From contig NC_079147.1 in NCBI RefSeq assembly GCF_945859685.1, forward strand, positions 105,011,525 to 105,075,524: DNA of 64,000 bases, read 5' to 3'. The translations under genes and the position numbers were made by a program. Positions 33,059 to 44,845 of this stretch are shown here, piece by piece (within the stretch, counting starts at the first letter, position 1; every line of letters starts with the position of its first letter). The notes beneath the pieces are model-generated. The model worked only from the letters and a program-made list of their open reading frames with translations, was not told the DNA's origin and did no database searches. This stretch comes from Eupeodes corollae (Eukaryota; Arthropoda; Insecta; Diptera; Syrphidae).

Positions 33059-34241
33059 GGGGCATATTCATAGTCATATTTTAATACTGAGTCTAATTGA
33101 ACTAGAGTCCAAATTTACGTTCTTTATAAAGAATTTTGTAGATTTAAGTTATATTCTACTACAATTTCCTTGAAACTATTCCGCTGACTGTGGATTGAGA
33201 AATTCCATAAAAGTGTTTTTATAAAGTATTTAATTATTATGGTAAAGGTACGTATATAGAAACAAATACATAACCAACTTAACTTCGGTGAATATTCCGA
33301 GCTATAAATCTTAGTTGGATTCATTGAATCGTTGCCTTTCATAGAAATCTTTTCCATAAAATTCAAAGACGTCAATTCGGGTTAAGTAACGCTTAAGCTT
33401 TCTGTTAGGTGTACCACCAATTAGAATATCGAGCAAAATATCAAAATTTTGATCGATTTTTTCTCAATTAGTTTGATTATTTATGACGATTTATACGTTA
33501 AAAACAGCTTAAACATAAAGAGGTGTATTCATAGAGAATTACTTAAGTCGTGACTTCTTGATCTAAGTTTAAGGCTTGTGGATTTAATAAACACAGCTCT
33601 TATTCATAGTCAATTTTCTTGATGTGTTTAGTAAGACCCCAGTTTAAGGTTGTATTCTACTACAATTTTAATTCAAATGACAGGTCAAAGCAAGAAAATG
33701 CTGTTATATTTTTAAGCTTGTTGTTTGGTGCTGTCATTCCCAAATTTTATGTATAATATAATAATAATATCAAAAAAATATGACTGTTTCTTTATCCAAA
33801 TGATATCATTCCTACAAATTCTTGTCGCTAAATTCAAATGAATTGAACCGTGTTTTTTTCTTGTAGTACACCAAATAACTTAAACTTCTCTAAGAAATCC
33901 ATATTTTCTTCAATTGCTGTATCAATCGACATTTTTATTTGATATAACATCAATTCATAAACAAAAATCATATATGACATTTGGCTATGATAATATCAAC
34001 TTAAATACAGAAATTGATATGTTTATAGTTAAACCACAGATTAAGCCCTAAACTAAGGTTTAAATTTATGTATGAATAGCTTAACTCTAGACTTGATTAA
34101 TAACAACTTAGCAAGAGTCTAGCAAACATCTATGAATATACCACAATGGCTACCGTTTAAAAATGTGTTGAAATTGTCTTTGATTAAAATAAACTGGATA
34201 TTAGGTTGGCAAAGACAAAATCAGAAGTTATGAATATGGCC
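33059..34241. repeat. Nested inverted-repeat (MITE-like) elements
   Basis: Three left arms contain ATTCATAG (GGCATATTCATAGTC at 33061, GGTGTATTCATAGA at 33532, TATTCATAGTC at 33600). Three right arms contain the complement (TATGAATAG at 34071, TCTATGAATATACC at ~34129, TATGAATATGGCC at 34229). Outermost pairs with outermost and middle with middle, as expected if related elements inserted into each other. There is no coding capacity. Confidence 0.6.
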
Positions 34242-35023
34242 ATTTGTATTCGTTGTCCCTAGCCATTGATATTGCTCGCGTTGTGTTAAATCATTATAAG
34301 GGTACTCATAACCCCTTTACTGCACTTACAATTTAAAAAAAAATATACTAGATATGGCCAACTTCAAGTTGGTTTTAGCTAAAATATGGAGAAACTTTTA
34401 AACTCGATTTTTATTTATTAACTTTATTATAATAAACTTCCTTAGCTTCTTTTTTCTTTGTTGATGCCTAGAAACAAGAAATGGAGTTTCAAAATTAACT
34501 TATTAAATTAAATTATAAATTTTGCTACCAAGCCGATAAGCTTGGTGTAGCTAAATAAGGTTGAATGACTTTTAATCGTTTTTTTTTCTATGGGAATATA
34601 AATCGACTAGAAGTCCATATCTAGCATGTCAAGATCCTTTCAAACATAAATATGTACTTATATTGTATTGAAATCCAAATTCAGTTTCTTCATCTTTCGA
34701 CTGCTGAATTCGTTCACTCTCAACTCTCTCCATTCTAATCTCTGAACTCTTTCATAATCCGCCAAAACAAAAATCTCTCCAAAACCTGTGATGCGCATTT
34801 ATCTGTCATCCATAAACAACAAACGTCAACTCCTGCACAAGGCACCACAACTGACAACTGTCACCTAGCTATAAAACGGACAAACAGGCGTAAAGAAGTT
34901 TTCTTTTTTTTATCAAAAGAAGAAAATCTCGGAATTGTAAATTCGTCCTCCGCAAGGAAAACCAATAAAATACGAAAAACAAAACGCCCAGCAGAACATA
35001 GAAAAATTAAAAACACCATTAAA
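34242..35023 (+). promoter_or_regulatory. Upstream region and 5' UTR of the TGN-like gene
   Basis: The sequence becomes less AT-rich and CT-rich from about 34690 (ttcactctcaactctctcc), which suggests the promoter and 5' UTR. No TATA box is evident and the start site cannot be set. The ATG context is ATTAAAATGTTC, with A at -3, acceptable for insects. Confidence 0.4.
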
Positions 35024-35738
35024 ATGTTCACGATATTCTTGTCCATTGTATTCACAACTTGCATTCTCGCCGTACCAGCTCCAGTTCCCAATAAAACCTC
35101 GAAACAATGGAGCAAATACAAGGAATACGAATCTCTAGAACGTTTCCATAGTACACTCCTCAACGAATCCGTTTTGCCCTTCTTGAACGAATGCTACTCC
35201 AACCAGGGTGCCCAGACGAAGGATGTCGTCTGTTCAAGTTACATCGATGCAATTATTCAACTCAATAGCACCAGCTACGCTGTCAACGCACCAACTGTGC
35301 TCAGACTTAGGGACCAAGCCAACATTACGTCGACATTCTGCGAGGAGAAACACAACTTTCCGGCCAGGAAAGTCTTGCTAGATGTCCCGCAAAGAGATTT
35401 CAATAATCTGGCGGTTTGTGGAAAATTGTGCTTGGAGGATGATGCAATTACTCCGAAACCAATTTGTAGATTTTTGGCATGGATGGGCGATGAGTTGTTG
35501 AAGAAGAGTTCGGTTAGCAGCGGTGTCAAGCATCCAGTTGCAGTTGTTGTGCCACAATTGCAACCACAGCCGCCGCAGCAGGTAGTTCATATCACTCCTG
35601 CACCAGCAAAGATTCCTCAAGCTGATGTTGCGTCAAAAGCCGTTCAAGTGATAAAAGTTTTCCCAAATAAGTCTTTCGAGCCGGTGCAGGTGAAACCCAC
35701 CGAGACTTCGAGAACCGATTCACTTGTGGAAAAACCAG
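35024..35738 (+). CDS. TGN38/TGN46-like membrane protein, exon 1
   Basis: This encodes residues 1-238 and the first base of codon 239. It starts with a signal peptide (MFTIFLSIVFTTCILAVPAP). A lumenal region follows with several Cys residues (CYSNQGAQTKDVVCSSY, TFCEEKHN, VCGKLCLEDD, ICRFL), N-glycosylation sequons (NKTS, NESV, NSTS, NITS) and a Pro/Gln-rich segment (PQLQPQPPQQ). The exon ends CCAG|GTAAGT, a consensus donor. Reading through gives only five more codons before a stop, so the splice is well supported. The Cys-containing lumenal half is not something I know from vertebrate TGN38; the family call rests on exon 2. Confidence 0.88.
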
Positions 35739-38700
35739 GTAAGTCTAATGTATAAATAGTTTAAGAAATCAACTTGTATAAATAAAACAAACACGTTGCA
35801 CTATTCATTTTATTGTTTTTCTAAGAATCTGATAAGCGTGTTTGTGTTTTTATCGCATGATAAATAAATAAATAAATAAATAAATGACTCAATCGAATTG
35901 ATTACACAAGTTCAAGACCATGCACCGGTTACCAAACTTAAAAGGTGCCGAGTCTATTTTCAGATCAAGTTTTTTCGTTTTTACTCAGACAGGATCCGAA
36001 CCTTCCAGAAGAATATTTTTTAATCAATTTCTGTTGTGTCCGTTAAAAAGCCTTAAATTGATTCTGTGAGGACATACATAGACAAAGCAGATTCTTTCAT
36101 AGATTTGTTGGTCTTTTTGAAGTTCATAAACCTTTAACTGTCTAAAGTTGCTATTTTTGTTATATTCATATTTAAACTTAACGTAATTTAAGACTTGAAG
36201 ACAGTTAACCAAACAATTAATAATGAGAAGGCAATTAAGCACTTTGAATATTTTTCTGGGGAAAACCCCAGCGTCTAGACCTGTTTTTCAGATGTGAGGT
36301 TTTATTCTTGTTAATTCAGATTTAGATTCAAAAACTATTTATGTTCTCTTGGAAAATAGAACTTCATATTAAAAATGATTAATAGTTGAATGCGTGTTAT
36401 CTCGTTACAATCCGGGACGAACCTGGGCCTTAACCAGTCTGTGTCTCCAGTTCTGCTTGCTATGTTTTATGAGGTCCTCTCCCACCTGCATGCGCCACAT
36501 CAGACGTGGTCTTCCTCTACTGCGATCTTCGTTATAATTGGATTTGAAAACTCTATGGAGCTTTGTCTGCCTTTTGTTCTAATTTTTTGTTTGATTTCTG
36601 TGTCCATAGCGGAGCCTAGGTAGACAAACTCCTTAACTACCTCAAAATTTACATCTGTCGATGGTAACGTTTTGACGTCGGTATTGTAGTTTCTTTCTTC
36701 ATGCATTTTATTTTGCCTCATTAACCGCTAAACCTTTTTCTTTCCGCCTCTGCCTTAACACTCGGAAAACCCCCACTGACCTGTAATTGGACTTTTGAAA
36801 AATAGTGCCTCTAGTGTTGACGTGGTTCCACTGCCAATTCTTTACGATGTTAAAGAAATCACATGACCTTGTCTAAAACCTATTTTGACATCAAGAGGTT
36901 CTGTTAAGTTGTTTCCAACCTTTATGGAGCAGCGTGAATTCTCCTTGGTGATCCTGCACAAACGGACGAATTTTTTAGAAATACCAAAACAAGACATGAC
37001 TCTTTACAGCTCGTCACTGTAAATCGATAAAGAGATGGTGGGTGTCCATTTGATGTTCTTGGGTTTTTTTCAGGATCTGCCGTAATGTGAATATTTGATC
37101 GAGTGTGGACTTTCCTGGTCTAACACAACACTGATAAGAACCTATCAGGTTGTTGACGATGGGCTTTAGACGTTCACATATTACGGCAGAGAAGATTTAT
37201 AGGCGATGTTAAGTAGACTGATGCCTCTATAGTTTGTACAATTTAGAGTGTCTCCTTTTTTCAGGTTAGAGCAAAAAATACTGAGGTTCTAATCATCGGG
37301 CATGATTTCTTCCGACCATATCTTACAGATAAGTTGGTGCATGCTCCTAACCAACTTATCTCCAGATTCTTTAAAGAGCTCGGCATTCAAGCCATCTGCT
37401 CCAGCGGCTTTATTAGACTTCAGATTAGATATGGCAATCTTTACTTCGTTTAAGTCGGGAGGACGGGAATGTTGGCATTCGTCGTCAATGTTGGAGGAAT
37501 TCGCTTCGTCTGCAGAAGTAGTCCTTCCATATCTTCAGCATTGTCTGCGGTTCAACTATGATGTTTCCACTTTCGTCTTTGCAGCCTTCGGTTCTAGGTT
37601 TATGTACCTGTGAATTTCGTTTCACATGTTCATAAAACTTTCGAACCTCATTCCGGCTTTTAAACCTCTGAACATCTTCGACCGCACGCTTCTCATGCCC
37701 TCTCTTTTTCCTTCTGAGAAGTCGGTATTCCTCTCGCCTCTTCTGCTCATAGAGCTCATGAGCTGCTCTCGTCCTTTTATGCAGCGCCGCTTTGCGTGCC
37801 TGTTGTTTTCTGCATTTGCCTGCCGACATTCCTCATCAAACCAGTGGTTCCTTGTTGGTGGCTGCTTGAAACCCAGCACATCAGAGGCGGCTTCTCTGAT
37901 TGCATCTTGGCAATGTTGCCACTGGTTTTCGATATATTGTGTTGACGGCAGAGAACTTCAAGAGAGGTTACTTGTAACTCGGTTGGAAAAGGATTTGGCG
38001 ATCTCTTGCGATTGTAGACTTTCGACTTTGCCGTTCGGCCTTGGGTCTGGAAACCCGAAGTGCTCCCTTGGCTACAACGAGGTTGTGGTGCGAGTCGATG
38101 TTACCTTCTCGGAAAGTTCGGACATCCATCATGCTGGAAGCGTGACTGGCGTCGACCGCAATATGGTCAATCTGGTTGACGGTAGATCGATCTGAGCTCG
38201 AATACGTTGTCGGAAGTGTTGTCGTACAGGCTGTTTTTAACGATTTTTCAACCAAAGATGTCTTCCCTTCCTAGCTTGGCTTTAAAATCGCCCAGGACAA
38301 TTTTAATATCGTAGCTAGGACACTGCTCATATGTTTTGTCTAAGAGTTTGAAGAACATATCATTGGTGTTGTCATCACCAAATAGCGCTGTTGGTTTTCG
38401 TGGTAGCAGTTACCATAGTAAATATCGCAGTTTTTCATCATCTTTTTGCACGGTCCATCCCATCGTATTTCCTATATGGCGGTGATGTCTGCTTTTTAGC
38501 GGTCTGGGGCCTCCGCTAATTCTTCGGCCCCACGTGGTCTGTTAAGGGACCTAACATTCCACGTGCATATCCGAAGTTCGTTGTCCTTAATTCGTTTGCG
38601 TTGGTTGTCAACAGTAAATCCGTCCGTATCCGAGGCTTGTTGGTGCTTCGCAACTATGAAAGCTTTTACGTGGCCAGGAAGTCACCCTGACGGCACAACC

Positions 38701-39616
38701 CCCAACCTGGAGGGCCAGATCCTAAGTATAACTCCAAGGATGGGGAGCCGGATAAACCCGCTCCTTATAGGCCTGGGCTCCAAATAAGTCGAAGAAGCCC
38801 CATAAGGTGTTCACTAAGTAGTTCAACCTTACTGGAACTGTAGACGCCGCCGTTGATTCCATCACGGGAATTCCTCCGCTGCCGTCTGGATAAGGAGAGG
38901 TGCCTTAGTGGAAACACCTCTCCCCCCTTTCTCGTTTGCTGCCCCCAACAACATTCCAATGGGGTTGGAACCCAATCTCCTGTTGAGGTACTAGGCACCC
39001 GATGTTCACCACGGGGAGGTGAGAGCAGGAGTTGATAGACAGAGTTTCGTTTTGAGAAAAACCTGTGGACGCTTGTGTCCTCTTGAATGCACATGTCTAC
39101 CATTTGAACAAATTGTTCAATATGTAACCTCAATTAGGCTAAAAATATTTCTCATTTCCTAGCGTTTTGTCCAATCCTACAGGAAATCCGAAGATTATAT
39201 TTTAATAAAAGTTTTTTTTACAATTGAAGAATGTTTTTAAATGGAGAAAGTGGATGGAAAACTCTCATTCAATTTGTTTCAGAGGCTGTAGCATATAGAA
39301 ACATGTATATTAACTTTTAATACATGCGGTCTAATGATAAATTTTGTTTTAGCTAAACTAAAAACTATATTAGGTTTATATTTTAACTATTTAATGAAAT
39401 TTATAAAATGAGCTCTCTCTAAATGTATTTATTTAATTCATATAATTTGCATTTCCGGCTCACAGCTTATAAGCCATGCATGTAAATCTCTTTTAAACTA
39501 ATTTTGTTAAATATATTTTATGGACAGAATAAAGAATAATAATAGCGTATCAGCCTTTTAAACTATTTGTTATGTATTTTGATTTTCATATACAATTTTT
39601 AAATGTTTATTTTTAG
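35739..39616 (+). other. Intron of the TGN-like gene (3878 bp)
   Basis: Bounded by GTAAGT (35739) and TTATTTTTAG (ends 39616). It holds an antisense RTE copy (36407-39107). The rest, at 35739-36406 and 39108-39616, is AT-rich and without features except a (TAAA)n run at 35861-35884. Confidence 0.88.
36407..39107 (-). mobile_element. RTE-type LINE, copy 2, in the intron
   Basis: Minus strand. The 5' end lies near 39107 (GTTCAAATGGTAGACATG), with a 5' UTR like copies 1 and 3 (38700-39107). Endonuclease remnants follow (38190-38560), then a linker with NHWFDEECRQANAENNRH and RTRAAHELYEQKRREE, then RT pieces down to 36600 (FEVVKEFVYLGSA). The extreme 3' tail is lost: the sequence starts at tacaatccgggacgaacctgggcc (~36405). 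Frameshifts and deletions are abundant, and the YADD block is missing. Confidence 0.82.
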
Positions 39617-40380
39617 TTTTCAATGCATCCAAGGTCCCAACCAAAGCTACCCAACCCAATAGCCTGGCCGAAATCCCAATTGTAAACAAACAGCCAATTG
39701 ATGAAGAAAAACAACCAGTGGAAGAAAAACAACCAGTTGAAGAAAAAGAACCAATAACTGAAGACAAACAACCAGAAACTAAAGAAGGTCCAATCGAAAC
39801 GAAAACCCCAAACCAAGAGAAACAATCTTCAGACGAGATTGCCAAAGACGATGCGGCACAAGCGACAATAAACTCAAGCGCACAGGAACCCATGAAACAG
39901 GGTGGCGTCGTCGGCGGTGGCGATCCATCTAAACTCAAACCCGAAAATGGGGACTCTGATATCGCTGACACCGACGAGGACACAAATGTAGATGAAAATG
40001 AAAATGATTACCTCAATCCTAGGCCCGATAAGGTTGAAATTGCTAATCCCGACAACGAAGTAAATCACAGCAGCAATCAAGAAATCATTACCAGTGACGT
40101 CATAACAGCAACAAGCAACAAGAAAATCGATCCTTTCCACGAGCAATCCGGATCGAATTTCTTTACGTATTTCCTAATCGGAATGTTCTTGTGCATTGCT
40201 ATGTATGTGTCTTATCACAATAAATCAAAAATCCTCGCCCTGGTTTTGGAGGGAAGACGCGGCGACAAGGGTCGCAGTGGCCGTCGGAAGCATACAGCTG
40301 CTTACCGAAAGCTAGATTCAAATCTCGAAGAAGCGATCACATCCTCGACTCGCGGACGAACAACGCAGATTATTTATTAA
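39617..40380 (+). CDS. TGN38/TGN46-like membrane protein, exon 2
   Basis: Residues 239-492; the join gives codon GTT, in frame. A charged repeat region (EEKQPVEEKQPVEEKEP, about residues 262-280) is followed by an acidic segment (DTDEDTNVDENENDY). A single transmembrane helix, FFTYFLIGMFLCIAMYVSY (~419-438), follows, then a short cytoplasmic tail starting HNKSKILALVLEGRR. The tail carries a YXXPhi sorting signal YRKL at 468-471 and the end NLEEAITSS. Mammalian TGN38/46 has the same order: lumenal acidic repeats, one TM, HNKRK-like juxtamembrane segment, a LEG motif and a tyrosine signal (YQRL) for cycling between the trans-Golgi network and the cell surface. The role here is inferred from that match. 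Confidence 0.88.
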
Positions 40381-40532
40381 ACAAAAAAAAACACCGATAT
40401 ACTTATTGGTTTTGAGTTTGGCCGTCCCGGCCCGGCCCGTCCCGCCTGTGTCGTCGTCGCATGTATGTCCTTTCTTTGGTATTTGAATATATTATATTAT
40501 AGTTTGTGTTGACTTTCTTGTTTCATTGGTGA

Positions 40533-40538
40533 AATAAA
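40533..40538 (+). terminator. Candidate polyadenylation signal of the TGN-like gene
   Basis: AATAAA about 150 bp after the stop codon. Further AATAAA motifs occur at ~40566-40580 and ~40966-40985, so a longer 3' UTR is possible. Confidence 0.5.
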
Positions 40539-40589
40539 TTTGAAAGCAATATTAGGATTTAAAAAAATAAAAATAAAATAAAAATAGAT

Positions 40590-41063
40590 ACGAGTAACTT
40601 GTGATTTCCTTGACTGTGTCGCGTTGAATCGCCATCAACAACAACAGAGAAGGGTCCTTAGAAGAAGATGGAGATTGAAAAATTAAGATGAAGAACGACA
40701 GCAGTAAAGAAAATGATTAGGCTACAAATAATTTTGCTGTGTTGATTTTCGTTTTTTAGGTTTTCTGTTTTGTTTGCTAAATAATAATTTTTACTATATT
40801 AAACACAAAAATGCATTGTTTGAAAAATGTCGCCATGATGATGATTATTTATTATTTATTGTTTTAGTCGATTCGCCCACAAAAATTTAATTGATAACTA
40901 AACATATGTGTAATAATTATAAAAACCTATATCTTTTGTACATGTTATAAGGATTTCATGAAATGAAATAAAATAAAAACAAATAAAACTATAAAATAAG
41001 ACTATTGTTTTTTATTATTTATGGAAAACGGGCGATCCAGAGTATCCAGTACTTATGTATTTA
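40590..41063. other. Intergenic or extended 3' UTR, no gene
   Basis: AT-rich with repeated AATAAA-like motifs; no coding region is seen. Confidence 0.45.
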
Positions 41064-41065
41064 TA

Positions 41066-42083
41066 CGAGGGTAGTCCTAGAAGTATCTGACCTGAACTAT
41101 AAATGGTGGTTCTTTTTTTTTAAAAAAGAATTACTATGGTAGAGAGTAAAAACTTAAAAAAGCTTAAGTTTGAAGTTTGACGACGCTACGTTTTGTTTTC
41201 AGAATTTGTTTGGCAGACATCAATAATGAACGCTGTCAGTGAATTTGTAAACATAGACAAAGTTGGTGATCGTTATGTGATACAATACTTTTATTTGCAT
41301 GGCCTTAGTCCAAACAATTTCAAAGCGGATTCTTGATTCTACTCTGGGGGAGTCTTGTCCTTCGTTCACAACTGCCAAGGCCAACATCGCAGTGGTCGAC
41401 GAAATGAGGTGACTACGCCAGAAATGGTTAAAAAAAGCACATAATGTTATTTGGTGACCGTCGAATTAAAGTGCGCGAGCTAGGCGGCATGGTAGCGCTA
41501 TACATTGCACGTTGACTGAAAATTTGGTCATAAGAATCTATGCGCAAGATGAGCTACTCACAAATTACTCACAATGGTACAAGAAAATCGTCGAGTATTT
41601 GACGAAGTTTCACAGCAATAAAGCAGAATTTTTGCATCGATTCATAACCATGGATGAAACATGGGTCCATCACTTCACACCTGAGACGAAGATACAGTAA
41701 AAACAATAGAGAACCGGCGCCAAAAAAGGCGAAGACAGTTCGATCTGCAAGGAAAGGTCATGGTCAGTTTTTTGGGTTGCGCGCGGTTTAATTTTCATTG
41801 GTTATCTTCAGATAGGAAAAACAATCAATGACGAGTATTATGTGAACTTATTGCAGAGTTTGAGTGACGAAATCAAGAAAAATTGGCCGTATTTAGCGAA
41901 AAGAAAGTTTTGTTTTATTAAGATAATGCTCCAGTTAAAAAAATCAATGAGTTAAAGTTGCTTCCTTACGCACCCTATTCGCCAGATTTAGCCCCCTCCG
42001 ATTATTTTCTGTCACCAAACTTGAAAAAATGGCTCAGTTTTTTGTTTTCTTTGTTAGATCAGATACTTTTGGAACTACCCTTG
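41066..42083 (+). mobile_element. Mariner transposon, degraded
   Basis: Bounded by TA (41064-41065 and 42084-42085), with ~26-bp imperfect inverted repeats (5' AGGGTAGTCCTAGAAGTATC; the complement of the 3' end reads AGGGTAGTTCCAAAAGTATC). It is 1018 bp, against ~1.3 kb for a full element. A plus-strand transposase remnant starts at ATG 41226 (MNAVSEFVN) and shows FHSNKAEFLHRFITMDETWVHHF, GKTINDEYYVNLLQSL, an eroded third-domain region and PYSPDLAPSDYF. The last is the canonical DD34D mariner motif (PD-L-P-D). Frameshifts and deletions make it inactive. Confidence 0.9.
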
Positions 42084-42085
42084 TA

Positions 42086-43102
42086 AGTTAATTGTTATGC
42101 TGAGCAATAAAAAGAATTATTTTATTGTGACCACTTGGTTAGATTGACTCAGTAAATGTCCCGAAGTAAATGTTTGTTTTAATTGGAAACAGCAGAGAAC
42201 TTGCCAATGAATATGTCCCTAAGTAAATGTATTTACATTAATTTCTACAAAAAAAAGGTCTGATTGCAAAGCTAATATTATTTTGTCTTTGTTTTGTGTT
42301 ACAACTTAAAATTAAAAAATCCAGGGTCATAAAATATTCGTCCACGATCCCAAATCGAAAATTACTCATAAAAGTTGGTATTTAAGTATAGTTTTGTCTA
42401 ACTTTTGAGATACATAGTATGTTTTTCAAATATAACATTAATTTGTGGTAATTACAAATTAAATGATTATTAATGTTGGTTACTGTTTATTGTAATTGTT
42501 GAATGATATTTTGAAATCAAGGGGGTTTATAATACCATTAGTATTATAGGACCAGTGAGAAGATTAGGAAAGGGTAAGTTTTTCGGTGCAATTTGGGAAA
42601 GAAAAAGTCTGGCAATGCAAAGAAAGAATGTCAGTACTTGACTGTACGGGCTCGAGGGTAGGTTACTAATGCGCATTCCTGGAGAAGCGAATAGAGTATT
42701 ATGGTTGAATTCCTTGAGGGGAGGAATGCAACTGGCTATTTCTCTGGAGCATAATCCGTTAAAGAGCCGTTAAAAAGGGTTAAGACAAGAAACTTTCAGA
42801 CCTTATTGATTCAACGATGATGTCATCACCAATCAATTTAAATGCTCTACCTTAAACACTGTACAAAAATCTTAACTAAGTTGCAGGAGCACCAGCCCAC
42901 AGAGTGGAATAAAACTGAAATTTTAGACGTTCATATATAAGTCTTATAGATAATTGCCAGATCAATGGGGAGAGAAATGTCTTGCATCGTCATAGGATAT
43001 CCAAACATCTACCGGCATTTTTGGCGATACAGCATATAGTCGGTCTCATAAGGAAAACTCGTAACTTCCAAATTTCTGGCGGCAATAGTACGATAACTTA
43101 GG
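42086..43102. other. Non-coding, with a possible LINE 3' scrap
   Basis: Mostly AT-rich. The piece 42836-42900 (atttaaatgctctacc...gttgcaggagcacc) resembles 18690-18755, next to the LINE at 18565, suggesting a related 3' fragment. No open frame of note. Confidence 0.35.
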
Positions 43103-43498
43103 CGACAAAGTTAAATGACGGATTTGTATAGAACAATTAAAAACAAGCATTTTTTACTATGGGAGGGGGTCTACCTATCTCCCCCCGTTTAGGCGGGAGG
43201 GGCAATTTTAAAAAAAATATTATTTAAAATGGAAAAAATAGCTACAAAATAACGGTATTACTTACAATTAGGTATAATACAAAGCCAACATTTTGTTTTA
43301 TTAGCCAGTTTTTAAATCAAGTCAAAACTATGTGAAGTTTTTGCAAAAAAAAAATAATTTTAAACTCAAAATTTGAGTAAAAATATTTTAAAAAAGTTTT
43401 AAAGTGTAATTTTTCAATACTTCAAGATTATCCCCCCTCCCAGAGTAAAAAATGCTTGTTTTTAACTGTTCTATACAAATCCATCATTAAACTTTGTC
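43103..43498. repeat. Foldback element with ~70-bp inverted repeats
   Basis: The left arm begins GACAAAGTTAAATGACGG at 43103 and runs past AAAAACAAGCATTTTTTACT to GGGAGGGGG (~43172). The right arm (43432-43498) is its complement with about five mismatches. The ~255-bp centre is AT-rich and non-coding. Confidence 0.85.
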
Positions 43499-43504
43499 AA
43501 CAAC

Positions 43505-43960
43505 TTTGGCAACTTTAATGGAAAGTTGACTGGAAAGTTAAAAAAATCTCCCTTTTGTCAAAATGACAGTTGATCATGTTTCTTCATTGAACAAATAGCT
43601 GAACTTTTTTATTTTTTTATATTCTGCAAAACTTCATTTAATGCTTTCTGTAAAAGGTTTCCTTATGAATTTATAAAAGAAATAAGTAATATTTGTTTAC
43701 AATACAATATCCAAATCGTGATTTACTTTTACCTTGCTTGAGGAGTGCTTTGTAGACAATAATTTTTTTAGTAGTTCTTGTACTATGAACTTGCAGTATA
43801 GGTTTGTGAAGTAAGGTACTGAATTTGAACTCATGACACTTGAAAAATTAACCAGATCCCTTGGTCTTTGTTGTTTTTTAATTGATAAAGAAATGAGTAA
43901 TATTTCTCTATAATAGAAAACGCAAATCGTGATTGAGATATCATAAAAAGTACCTATTTT
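43505..43960. repeat. Copy of the repeat at 52310-52700
   Basis: Phrases such as GGCAACTTTAATGGAAAGTTG, TCAAAATGACAGTTGATCATG, GCTGAACTTTTTTATT and AAATAAGTAATATTTNT recur in the same order at 52315-52560. It is half of the inverted-repeat family described there; no coding region. Confidence 0.6.
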
Positions 43961-44319
43961 TTTGACACGGACACAGACACATCCACGGATTTAGCCAACC
44001 TATGCTTTGCCAAATTTGTAAGCGAGTGGCAAGAGCATTGGATACCAAAAGACCTTTGTTAAATTAAATTAATTAATTGCAGAGTTAAACAAAGATTCCG
44101 CATATTCTTACCAGGTATTAGGTGCTCCTTAGAAAATGCCAAAACAACGAATATAGCCTTAGCAGTTCCTCATAATTTGGCAATTGATTTCCAGGATGTT
44201 CTACCATCCACAACACAAATTTTTATATTTTGTTTGTTATGACAAACAGCTGATTTGTCAGTCAGATAAATGGAACAGATTGCTCCATTTGGTATTTTTT
44301 TTACTAAAGCATTGTTTAA

Positions 44320-44830
44320 CTTAGATTTATAGCAACGTTACATAGAGCCTACATAAATCCTTATGCACTGTATAAATATTCATCTTTTTATCGAATTCTA
44401 TTAATAAGACTGTTGAAGTATAGGGTCCGCCAAATAACTTTTTCTTTGAAAATGCTATAAAAACATCGAGTGTAGCTTCATGTTGAAACCAAATGTTGAC
44501 AATATTCTCCTTCTCCTTTTGTGAACAGAAATTCCTGCAACATTGTCCAATAACGATCACCATTGACTGTAATGGCAACTCCTTGCTCATTTTCTAAGAA
44601 AAATAGCCCAATTATGTCTCTTTACCAAAATACGCACCAAACAGTGACTTTTTTTTTGGGTGTATCGGCTTTTCAAGGTATACGGGCGGGTTTTCTGTGC
44701 CCCAAATTCGACAATTTTGCTTGTTTACATGCCCGCTAAGATCAAAGTGAGCTTCATCTGAAAAAATGATTTTTTGGCAAAATCGGCATAGCGTTGTTCA
44801 AGCGCATACACAACCATATTGGTTATGTTC
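44320..44830 (-). pseudogene. Degraded mariner-like transposase
   Basis: The minus strand shows, in shifting frames, motifs parallel to the element at 2097-3029: ...DEAHFDLSGHVNKQNCRIW..., PIHPKKK, VNGDRYW (~44540) and a remnant of the QQDGAT region (~44470). It is thus an older member of the same broad group. The sequence past 44830 is interrupted by the inverted-repeat element at 44846. Confidence 0.6.
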
Positions 44831-44845
44831 CATCTCAGACAGATA

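Noticed and set aside
39570..39983. 137-codon minus-strand frame over TGN exon 2
   Set aside because: The mirror of the Glu/Lys/Pro repeats of the plus-strand exon, which has splice-site and domain support.
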